DNA of 64,000 bases from Streptomyces sp. P9-A4. GTDB lineage: Bacteria > Actinomycetota > Actinomycetes > Streptomycetales > Streptomycetaceae. The translations under genes were made by a program, and so were the position numbers. The notes beneath the pieces were generated by a model. That model was not told the origin of the DNA and ran no database searches. It worked only from the letters and a program-made list of their open reading frames with translations. The stretch lies in contig NZ_JAZIFY010000001.1 of the NCBI RefSeq assembly GCF_036634195.1, positions 2,366,501 through 2,430,500 of the forward strand, in the 5' to 3' direction. Below, one piece after another: positions 57,138-64,000 of this stretch. How positions within the stretch are numbered: the stretch's first letter is position 1; each line of letters begins with the position of its first letter.

Positions 57138-58352
57138 ATGGCCGGTACGGCCCCCGGAACCCCCGGCACGCCGCGCGTGCTGCGCGCCATGAACGACCGC
57201 GCCGCCCTGGACCTCCTCCTGGAGCACGGCCCGCTCTCGCGGACCCGGATCGGCAAGCTCACCGGCCTGTCCAAGCCGACCGCCTCCCAGCTGCTCGCCC
57301 GCCTCGAAGCGGCCGGACTCGTCGTCGCCACCGGCACCACCGAAGGCCGGCCGGGACCGAACGCCCAGCTCTACGCGGTCAACGCGCGGGCTGCGTACGC
57401 CGCCGGACTCGACGTCAACCAGTCCCGCATACACGCCGCCGTCGCCGACATCACCGGCGAGATCGTCGGCGAGTTCGAGCTGCGGACCCCGGGCCGCGCC
57501 GCCTCCGGCGTCGTCCGCCAGGTCACCGACGCCCTCGACGGGGCCGTCAAGGCGGCCGGGATCACCCGCGAGGACGTCCGGCGCCTGGTCATCGGCACCC
57601 CCGGCGCCTTCGACCCGGCCACCGGACGCCTGCGGTACGCCGCCCACCTGCCCGGCTGGCACTCCCCCACCCTCCTGGACGAGCTGGCCGCCGTCCTGCC
57701 CATGCCGTTCGAGTACGAGAACGACGTCAACCTCGTCGCCGTGGCCGAACAGCGCCTGGGCGCCGCCCGGGGCCACTCCGACTTCGCCCTGCTCTGGAAC
57801 GAGGAGGGCATGGGCGCCGCCCTCGTCCTCGGCGGGCGGCTGCACCGCGGTTTCACCGGCGGCGCCGGCGAGGTCGGCTTCCTGCCGGTGCCCGGCACCC
57901 CGCTCGTCCGGCAGGTCACCAAGGCCAACTCCGGCGGCTACCAGGAGCTCGCGGGGGTCCAGGCGGTCCCCCGGATCGCCCGCGCGCTCGGCATCGACAC
58001 CCCCGAGCAGCCCTACGTGCCGGTCGCCTGCGGACTGCTCGCGCACGCGGCGGAGGCGCACGGCGAGGACCCCCGCTACGCGGAACTGCTGGACCGGTAC
58101 GCCGAGCGCGTCGCCACCGGGCTGGCCTCCCTCGTCGCGGTCCTCGACCCCGAACTCATCGTGCTCTCCGGTGACGTGCTCGTCGCCGGCGGCGAAGCCC
58201 TGCGCGTCCGCGTGCAGTCCGAGCTGGCCGACCTCGCCGCCTCCCGGCCCCGGCTCGTCCTCACCTCCGTACCCGTGCGTCCCGTCCTGCGCGGCGCCCT
58301 CGAAAGCGCCCTCGTCACCACGCGCGACGAGGTCTTCGACACCTCGCGCTGA
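57138..58352 (+). CDS. csnR: ROK-family repressor CsnR
   Basis: A 404-residue protein. The N-terminal winged helix is residues ~20-75 (GPLSRTRIGKLTGLSKPTASQLLARLE). A ROK domain follows (GLDVNQSRIHAAVADITGEIV; YENDVNLVAVAEQR; GGAGEVGFLPV). The usual ROK zinc motif CxCGxxGCxE is missing. In S. lividans CsnR represses the csn uptake operon and the chitosanase gene until chitosan oligosaccharides appear. The palindromic operator lies directly upstream and the transport genes directly downstream. Confidence 0.85.
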   Translation: MAGTAPGTPGTPRVLRAMNDRAALDLLLEHGPLSRTRIGKLTGLSKPTASQLLARLEAAGLVVATGTTEGRPGPNAQLYAVNARAAYAAGLDVNQSRIHAAVADITGEIVGEFELRTPGRAASGVVRQVTDALDGAVKAAGITREDVRRLVIGTPGAFDPATGRLRYAAHLPGWHSPTLLDELAAVLPMPFEYENDVNLVAVAEQRLGAARGHSDFALLWNEEGMGAALVLGGRLHRGFTGGAGEVGFLPVPGTPLVRQVTKANSGGYQELAGVQAVPRIARALGIDTPEQPYVPVACGLLAHAAEAHGEDPRYAELLDRYAERVATGLASLVAVLDPELIVLSGDVLVAGGEALRVRVQSELADLAASRPRLVLTSVPVRPVLRGALESALVTTRDEVFDTSR

Positions 58353-58424
58353 CCCACCGCCCGCTCCGGTCCCCCGTCCCGCTCCCCCCGCCCCGTAACC
58401 CCTCCGCCACAGGGAGACACCGTC

Positions 58425-59768
58425 ATGCCCGTACGTCCGCGCAAAGCAGCCGCAGCGCTCGCCGCCACCGCCTCGATAGCCCTCTTCGCCACCGCCTGTA
58501 CGGGCTCCGCGAGCAACACGGCCCCCGACGACCCCAGCGCCCAGACCACCATCACCTTCTGGCACGGCTGGTCGACGCCCAGCGAGGTCAAGGCGATCCA
58601 GAACAACGTGGACCGCTTCATGAAGGCCCACCCGAACATCAAGGTGAAGGTCGTCGGCGACATCAACGACGACAAGCTGGGCCAGGCGCTGCGCGCGGGC
58701 GGCTCCAACGGACCGGACGTCGTCTCCTCCTTCACGACCTCCAACGTCGGCAAGTTCTGCGCCTCGGGCGCCCTCGCGGACCTCAAGCCCTTCATCGAGA
58801 AGGACAAGCTGGACCTGGACAAGATCTTCCCGAAGGTCCTCCAGTCGTACACGCAGTTCGAGGGCAAGCGCTGCTCCCTGCCGCTGCTCTCCGACGCGTA
58901 CGGCCTCTACTACAACAAGGACGCGTTCAAGGCGGCCGGACTCGACCCCGAGGCCCCGCCGAAGACCTGGTCCCAGTTCGCCCAGGTCGCCAAGGCGCTC
59001 ACCAAGCCCAAGGGCGACTCCTACGAGCAGCTCGGCTTCATGCCGACCTACCTCGGCTACGAGACCGTCGTCGAGCACTACATGTCCCAGTGGGACCACA
59101 AGTACTTCGACGCGGACGGCAAGTCGAACGTCGCCAAGGACCCGGCGTTCGCCGAGATGATGACGTACCAGAAGTCCCTGGTCGACGGCCTCGGCGGCTT
59201 CGCGAAGCTGGACAAGTACCGCACCACCTTCGGTGACGAGTGGGGCGTCAAGCACCCCTTCCAGACCGGCCAGGTCGCCATGCAGCTCGACGGCGAGTGG
59301 CGGCTGAACTTCATCAAGGAGGCCAAGGTCCCCTTCGAGGTCGGCGTCGCGCCGCTGCCGGTCGCCGACGACGAGGTGGCCGAGTACGGCAAGGGCTACC
59401 TCTCCGGCACGATCATGGGCATCGCCCCGCAGAGCAAGAAGCAGAACGCCGCCTGGGAGCTGGTCAAGTACATGACCACTAACACCGACGCCGTGGTGGG
59501 CTTCGCCAACGAGATCGGCAACGTCCCCTCCACCCTGGACGCGCTGAAGTCCCCGGACCTGAAGTTCGACAAGCGCTTCAAGGCCTTCCTGGACATCGCC
59601 CGGCACCCCGAGTCCACCACCCCGGACGGCGCCGTGAACGGCCCCGCCTACCAGGAGACCCTGTCCCGGCTCGCCCAGCGGTACGAGAAGGGCCAGGTCA
59701 CCGACCTGAAGAAGGGCCTCGCGGACGCCGCCGCCCAGATCGACCGCGACATCGCCGCGGCGAAGTGA
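58425..59768 (+). CDS. csnE: Sugar ABC transporter substrate-binding lipoprotein CsnE
   Basis: A 447-residue protein. The signal peptide ends in a lipobox with Cys25 (LFATAC), so it is a lipoprotein. The mature part is a cluster B extracellular solute-binding protein (FWHGWSTPSEVKAIQNNVDRF, WELVKYMTTNTDAV). It would capture glucosamine oligosaccharides released by chitosanase outside the cell. It begins 72 bp after csnR with GGGAGA upstream. The operon lacks an ATPase gene; Streptomyces sugar importers generally use the shared MsiK. Confidence 0.85.
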   Translation: MPVRPRKAAAALAATASIALFATACTGSASNTAPDDPSAQTTITFWHGWSTPSEVKAIQNNVDRFMKAHPNIKVKVVGDINDDKLGQALRAGGSNGPDVVSSFTTSNVGKFCASGALADLKPFIEKDKLDLDKIFPKVLQSYTQFEGKRCSLPLLSDAYGLYYNKDAFKAAGLDPEAPPKTWSQFAQVAKALTKPKGDSYEQLGFMPTYLGYETVVEHYMSQWDHKYFDADGKSNVAKDPAFAEMMTYQKSLVDGLGGFAKLDKYRTTFGDEWGVKHPFQTGQVAMQLDGEWRLNFIKEAKVPFEVGVAPLPVADDEVAEYGKGYLSGTIMGIAPQSKKQNAAWELVKYMTTNTDAVVGFANEIGNVPSTLDALKSPDLKFDKRFKAFLDIARHPESTTPDGAVNGPAYQETLSRLAQRYEKGQVTDLKKGLADAAAQIDRDIAAAK

Positions 59769-59784
59769 CGGCCGGCACCCACCC

Positions 59785-60786
59785 ATGAGCACGGACACCC
59801 TGTCCCCGAAGGAGACGGCCGCCGCCCCGGCCGCCGCCTCCCCGCGGGTGACGAACACGCTGCGGGCGAAGCGCCGGCGCAACGCGCTCGTCACCCTGGC
59901 CTTCATGTCGCCCTGGCTGATCGGCTTCGGCGTCTTCTTCGCCTATCCGCTGATCTCCACCCTGTACTTCTCGTTCATGCGGTACGACGGCCTCAACCCG
60001 CCGACCTGGCGGGGCCTGGAGAACTGGACGTACGTCCTCACGGAGTTCCCGAAGTTCTGGCCGGCCCTGCAGAACACCCTCTGGCTCGGCGTCGTCATGG
60101 TCAGCTGCCGGGTGGTCTTCGGCCTCGGCATCGGCATGCTGATCACCAAGATCAAGACCGGTGCCGGCGTCTTCCGCACCCTCTTCTACCTGCCCTACCT
60201 GGCCCCGCCGGTGGCCGCCACGCTCGCCTTCGTCTTCCTTCTCAACCCCGGCACCGGACCGGTCAACTCGCTCCTCGAAGCGGTCGGCATCCCCGCCCCC
60301 TCCTGGTTCAACGACGCGGACTGGGCCAAGCCGGCCCTGACGGTCCTCGCCGTGTGGGGCGTCGGCGACCTCATGGTCATCTTCATGGCCGCGCTGCTCG
60401 ACGTACCGAAGGAGCAGTACGAGGCCGCCGAACTCGACGGCGCGTCCCCGTGGCAGCGGTTCCGCTACGTCACCCTGCCGAACATCTCGCCGATCGTGCT
60501 CTTCGCGGTCGTCACCGGGATCATCGGCGCGATGCAGTACTACACGCAGCCGATCGTGGCCTCCAAGATCGCCTCGGGCGTGATGGGCGGCTCCGGCGTC
60601 ACCTTCCAGCCCGGCTATCCGGACGACTCCACGCTGACCCTGCCGCAGCTGGTCTACAGCCTCGGATTCAGCCAGTTCAACTACGGCGCGGCCTGCGTCG
60701 TGGCCCTGGTGCTCTTCGCCTTCTCCATGGCCTTCACCGCGCTGCTCATGCGCCGGCGCGGCGGCCTGATCGGCTCGGGTGACTGA
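59785..60786 (+). CDS. csnF: Sugar ABC transporter permease CsnF
   Basis: A 333-residue inner-membrane permease with six helices, of the MalF type. The EAA loop contacting the ATPase is QYEAAELDGASPWQRFRYVTLP. A cytoplasmic N-terminus of about 35 residues precedes the first helix. The gap to csnE is 16 bp, and csnG starts 3 bp after the stop. Confidence 0.87.
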   Translation: MSTDTLSPKETAAAPAAASPRVTNTLRAKRRRNALVTLAFMSPWLIGFGVFFAYPLISTLYFSFMRYDGLNPPTWRGLENWTYVLTEFPKFWPALQNTLWLGVVMVSCRVVFGLGIGMLITKIKTGAGVFRTLFYLPYLAPPVAATLAFVFLLNPGTGPVNSLLEAVGIPAPSWFNDADWAKPALTVLAVWGVGDLMVIFMAALLDVPKEQYEAAELDGASPWQRFRYVTLPNISPIVLFAVVTGIIGAMQYYTQPIVASKIASGVMGGSGVTFQPGYPDDSTLTLPQLVYSLGFSQFNYGAACVVALVLFAFSMAFTALLMRRRGGLIGSGD

Positions 60787-60789
60787 CTC

Positions 60790-61689
60790 ATGACGACCGC
60801 AACCGCCCCCGCCGCACGCCACGCCACGAACGGCCCGGTGAGCCCCGCCGAGAAGCGGGCCCGCCGCAGGTCGCTGCTGCACTGGATCGCCGTGCACTCG
60901 CTCGGCATCGCCGCAGCGCTGTTCTTCGTGCTCCCGTTCGTCTTCGTCTTCCTGACCTCCCTGATGAGCGATCAGCAGGCGCTCACCCGGGACCTGACAC
61001 CGAACTCCTGGCACTGGGACAACTACGTCCAGGTCTTCCGGACCGAGGGCTTCCTCACCTGGTGGAAGAACTCGCTGCTCTACGCGGGACTCGGCACCGT
61101 CCTCGTCGTGGTGTCCTCGGTCCCCGTGGCGTACGCCCTCGCCAAGCTCCGCTTCCGCGGCCGGCACCTGTCCATGCTGCTGGTCATCTCGATGATGATG
61201 CTGCCGCCGCAGGTCGTCATCATCCCGATGTACCTGTTCTGGGCCAAGCAGATGGACCTCTCCGGCACGCTCTGGCCGCTGATCATCCCGATGGCCTTCG
61301 GCGACGCCTTCGCCATCTTCCTGCTGCGCCAGTTCCTGCTGACCATCCCCAACGAGTACATCGAGGCGGCGAAGATCGACGGCTGCGGAGAGTTCCGCAC
61401 CCTGATCAGGATCGTGCTCCCGATGGCGAAGCCCGGCATCGCCGCCGTCGCCCTCTTCCAGTTCTTCTACTGCTGGAACGACTACTTCGGGCCGCAGATC
61501 TACGCCTCCGAGAACCCCGGCGCCTGGACCCTGAGCTACGGCCTGGAGTCCTTCAAGAGCGCGCACCACACCGACTGGAATCTGACCATGGCCGCGACCG
61601 TCCTGGTCATGGCCCCTGTGATCCTCGTCTTCTTCTTCGCCCAGAAGGCGTTCGTCGAGGGAGTCACACTGACCGGAGTGAAGGGCTGA
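60790..61689 (+). CDS. csnG: Sugar ABC transporter permease CsnG
   Basis: A 299-residue MalG-type permease with six helices. The EAA loop is EYIEAAKIDGCGEFRTLIRI, in which the usual Ala/Ser before the conserved Gly region is a Cys. It pairs with CsnF to form the channel. Confidence 0.87.
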   Translation: MTTATAPAARHATNGPVSPAEKRARRRSLLHWIAVHSLGIAAALFFVLPFVFVFLTSLMSDQQALTRDLTPNSWHWDNYVQVFRTEGFLTWWKNSLLYAGLGTVLVVVSSVPVAYALAKLRFRGRHLSMLLVISMMMLPPQVVIIPMYLFWAKQMDLSGTLWPLIIPMAFGDAFAIFLLRQFLLTIPNEYIEAAKIDGCGEFRTLIRIVLPMAKPGIAAVALFQFFYCWNDYFGPQIYASENPGAWTLSYGLESFKSAHHTDWNLTMAATVLVMAPVILVFFFAQKAFVEGVTLTGVKG

Positions 61690-61697
61690 ATCACACC

Positions 61698-62963
61698 ATG
61701 AAGCTCACTGTCGTGGGGGGCGGTTCCACCTACACCCCCGAACTCATCGACGGATTCGCGCGCCTGCGCGACACCCTGCCCATCACCGAACTCGTCCTCG
61801 TCGACCCGGCCGCCGACCGGCTCGACCTCGTCGGCGGGCTCGCCCGGCGCATCTTCGCCAAGCAGGAGCACGCGGGCCGGATCACCACCACCTCCGACCT
61901 CGACGCCGGGGTCGAGGGCGCCGACGCCGTCCTGCTCCAGCTGCGGGTCGGCGGACAGGCCGCCCGTCAGCAGGACGAGACCTGGCCGCTGGAGTGCGGC
62001 TGCGTCGGCCAGGAGACCACCGGAGCCGGCGGCCTCGCCAAGGCGCTGCGCACCGTCCCGGTCGTCCTGGACATCGCCGAGCGGGTCCGGCGCGCCAACC
62101 CCGACGCCTGGATCATCGACTTCACCAACCCGGTGGGCATCGTCACGCGCGCGCTGCTCCAGGCCGGGCACAAGGCCGTCGGCCTGTGCAACGTCGCCAT
62201 CGGCTTCCAGCGGAAGTTCGCCGGACTCCTCGGCGTGGCCCCCTCCGAGGTCCACCTGGAGCACGTCGGGCTCAACCACCTGACCTGGGAGCGCGCGGTG
62301 CGCCTCGGCGGCCCCGAGGGCGAGAACGTGCTGCCCCGGCTGCTCGCCGAGCACGGCGACGCGGTCGCCGACGACCTCCGCCTTCCGCGCCCGGTCCTGG
62401 ACCGGCTCGGCGTCGTCCCCTCGTACTACCTGCGGTACTTCTACGCGCACGACGAGGTCGTACGGGAACTCGGCACCAAGCCCTCGCGGGCCGCCGAGGT
62501 CGCCGCGATGGAGAAGGAACTCCTCGACATGTACGGGGACCCGGCGCTCGACGAGAAGCCGGCCCTGCTCGCCAAGCGCGGCGGCGCCTTCTACTCGGAG
62601 GCGGCCGTGGACCTGGCGGCCTCCCTGCTGGGCGGCGGAGGCTCGCCGTACCAGGTGGTCAACACGTACAACAACGGCACGCTGCCGTTCCTGCCGGACG
62701 ACGCGGTCATCGAGACGCAGGCCGCGGTCGGCGCCCACGGGGCCGTCCCGCTGCAGGTCGCCCCGGTGGACCCGCTGTACGCCGGGCTGATCGCGAACGT
62801 CACCGCCTATGAGGACCTGGCCCTGGAGGCGGCGCTGCGCGGCGGCCGTGACCGGGTGTTCAAGGCGCTGCTCGCCCACCCGCTGGTGGGCCAGTACGCG
62901 TACGCCGACGGGCTCACCGACCGGCTGATCGCGCACAACCGGGAGCACCTCGCGTGGGCGTGA
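61698..62963 (+). CDS. csnH: GH4-family glycosidase CsnH
   Basis: A 421-residue protein started at the ATG giving MKLTVVGGGSTYTPELIDGF; the first residues are the NAD-binding loop. GH4 enzymes use NAD and a divalent metal. The metal-binding Cys164 (GLCNVAIGF) and His194 (GLNHLTWER) are present. It would cleave imported glucosamine oligosaccharides or their phosphorylated forms in the cytoplasm. It starts 8 bp after csnG and overlaps csnK by 10 bp. Confidence 0.88.
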   Translation: MKLTVVGGGSTYTPELIDGFARLRDTLPITELVLVDPAADRLDLVGGLARRIFAKQEHAGRITTTSDLDAGVEGADAVLLQLRVGGQAARQQDETWPLECGCVGQETTGAGGLAKALRTVPVVLDIAERVRRANPDAWIIDFTNPVGIVTRALLQAGHKAVGLCNVAIGFQRKFAGLLGVAPSEVHLEHVGLNHLTWERAVRLGGPEGENVLPRLLAEHGDAVADDLRLPRPVLDRLGVVPSYYLRYFYAHDEVVRELGTKPSRAAEVAAMEKELLDMYGDPALDEKPALLAKRGGAFYSEAAVDLAASLLGGGGSPYQVVNTYNNGTLPFLPDDAVIETQAAVGAHGAVPLQVAPVDPLYAGLIANVTAYEDLALEAALRGGRDRVFKALLAHPLVGQYAYADGLTDRLIAHNREHLAWA

Positions 62964-63934
62964 ACCCGGACGGCGTCCTCCTCGCGGTCGACGCGGGGAA
63001 CAGCAAGACCGACGTCGCGGTCGTCGGCCGGGACGGCACCGTCCTGGGCGCGGCGCGCGGCGGCGGGTTCCAGCCGCCGGTGGTGGGGGTGGGGACGGCC
63101 GTCGACTCGCTGGCGGAGATCGTCGGCCGGGCGTGCGAACTGGCCGGTGTCCCGGCCCGATTCGCCCATGTCACGGCCTGCCTCGCCAACGCGGACCTGC
63201 CCGTCGAGGAGACCGCGCTCCAGGCCGAGGTCCTCGGCCGGGGGTGGAGCGGGTCGGTGCGGGTGCACAACGACACCTTCGCCATACTGCGCGCCGGGAT
63301 CGACGAGCCGCGCGGCGTCGCGGTGGTGTGCGGGGCCGGGATCAACTGCGTCGGGATGACCCCGGACGGGCGGACCGCGCGCTTCCCGGCGATCGGGAAG
63401 ATCTCCGGCGACTGGGGCGGCGGCAGCGGCATGGCCGAGGAGGCGCTCTGGTTCGCGGCGCGCGCCGAGGACGGGCGCGGCGAGCCGTCCGAGCTGGCGC
63501 GGGCGCTGCCCGCGCACTTCGGTCTGGAGTCGATGTACGCGCTGATCGAGGCGCTGCACCTGGGCCTGGTGCCGTTCGAGCGGCGGCACGAGCTGACGCC
63601 CGTGCTGTTCCGGGTGAGCGCGGCGGGCGACCCGGTGGCGCTCTCGCTGGTGCACCGGCTGGCCGAGGAGGTCGTCGCCCTGTCGTCGGTCGCGCTCGGA
63701 CGGCTGGGTCTCCTCGACGAGGAGGCGCCGGTGATGCTGGGCGGCAGTGTGCTGGCCGCGCGCCACCCGCAGCTGGAGGAGCGGATCCGTGAACTCCTCG
63801 CCGAGCGGGCGCCGAAGGCCGTCATCGGCTTCGTGACGGCGCCGCCGGTCCTCGGGGCGGGGCTGCTCGCCCTGGACGAGGTGGCGGCGGGACCGGAGGC
63901 GGCGGCCCGGCTGCGGGAGCACTACGGGGCCTGA
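62954..63934 (+). CDS. csnK: Amino-sugar kinase CsnK (BadF/BadG/BcrA-type ATPase)
   Basis: A 326-residue protein with a GTG start (VGVNPDGVLLAVDAGNSKTD) overlapping csnH by 10 bp. LLAVDAGNSKTDVAVVGRDG and ISGDWGGGSGMAEEAL are the phosphate-binding motifs of the N-acetylglucosamine-kinase (BadF-like) family. It probably phosphorylates the glucosamine product so that it can enter central metabolism. It is the last gene of the operon. Confidence 0.88.
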   Translation: MGVNPDGVLLAVDAGNSKTDVAVVGRDGTVLGAARGGGFQPPVVGVGTAVDSLAEIVGRACELAGVPARFAHVTACLANADLPVEETALQAEVLGRGWSGSVRVHNDTFAILRAGIDEPRGVAVVCGAGINCVGMTPDGRTARFPAIGKISGDWGGGSGMAEEALWFAARAEDGRGEPSELARALPAHFGLESMYALIEALHLGLVPFERRHELTPVLFRVSAAGDPVALSLVHRLAEEVVALSSVALGRLGLLDEEAPVMLGGSVLAARHPQLEERIRELLAERAPKAVIGFVTAPPVLGAGLLALDEVAAGPEAAARLREHYGA

Positions 63935-63945
63935 GCCGGCGGAGT

Positions 63946-63980
63946 GTGGGGCGCCTCTTCCAGGGGAAGGGGCGCCCCAC
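63946..63980 (+). terminator. Hairpin terminator of the csn operon
   Basis: 16-bp stem with one G-U pair (63946-63961 with 63965-63980) and a 3-nt loop, 12 bp past the csnK stop. Confidence 0.85.
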
Positions 63981-64000
63981 CGGCATGTTCACCTGTTCGA

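Noticed and set aside
57138..63934. Classic maltose or cellobiose operon
   Set aside because: The GH4 enzyme, amino-sugar-type kinase and CsnR-like palindrome fit the csn system better, and no maltose- or cellobiose-type glucosidase is present.

Overview
The window looks like chromosomal DNA of a Streptomyces or a very close relative. GC content is very high and third codon positions are almost always G or C. Many genes start with GTG, and intergenic hairpins are long perfect stems without a U-tract. Gene order follows what I remember of the Streptomyces coelicolor core around SCO2607-SCO2662: rodA/mreBCD, ndk, folC, valS, clpX/clpP2/clpP1, tig, rpiB, sodF, two pepN genes, asd, malQ, and a chitosan-oligosaccharide uptake cluster. 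No integrase, transposase, CRISPR array, phage gene or assembly-line biosynthetic cluster was seen.

Layout. 1-7447: a truncated CYTH-CHAD gene, then the wall-elongation/sporulation cluster mreB-mreC-mreD-mrdA-rodA, transcribed leftwards. 7658-16186: ndk, folC with a DUF4233 membrane protein, a second MreB/Mbl-like gene, an orphan sensor kinase, valS and a Gln/Pro/Gly-rich membrane protein. 16257-21127: the proteolysis/folding block clpX, clpP2, clpP1 and tig, then tRNA-Pro(UGG) and tRNA-Gly(UCC). 21291-25889: an amphi-Trp protein, small membrane proteins, a SpoIIE/PP2C phosphatase, an Eis-like acetyltransferase, a Nei-type glycosylase and rpiB. 26086-31388: three paralogous amino-acid permeases with bioY between the first two. 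31597-36838: sodF with a likely Nur box, a thioredoxin-fold mycothiol oxidoreductase with a likely SigR promoter, the first pepN, and an AbiEi-like/DUF559 protein. 36843-44684: a serine hydrolase, NUDIX, HPP, a PNPOx-like protein divergent from a CGNR regulator, asd and the second pepN. 44816-48860: the most rearranged part, with an orphan allantoicase, a LysR regulator, a broken EamA transporter remnant, an intact EamA transporter and a divergent MarR regulator. 48989-56948: a small membrane protein, malQ preceded by a small ORF with 12-residue repeats, a GH84-family secreted protein, an HNH protein and an MscS channel. 57098-63980: csnR-csnE-csnF-csnG-csnH-csnK with a palindromic operator just after the predicted promoter.

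How the genes fit together. The left block builds lateral and spore wall. The clp/tig block handles protein quality control and has a ClgR-type site upstream. sodF and the mycothiol oxidoreductase are oxidative/thiol-stress genes with recognisable regulatory sites. The right end is a complete uptake and catabolism unit for amino-sugar oligosaccharides: repressor, binding protein, two permeases, GH4 glycosidase and kinase.

Nothing here is clearly a wholly new system. The observations most worth a second look are: a 45-bp promoter-like module shared by the allantoicase gene and a broken transporter gene; the small repeat ORF whose end carries the malQ ribosome-binding site; a GH84 protein in which one residue of the catalytic Asp pair is Gln; and a TTNAGKGGTTAG-type operator between the CGNR and PNPOx-like genes. 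No gene-free stretch exceeds about 260 bp.
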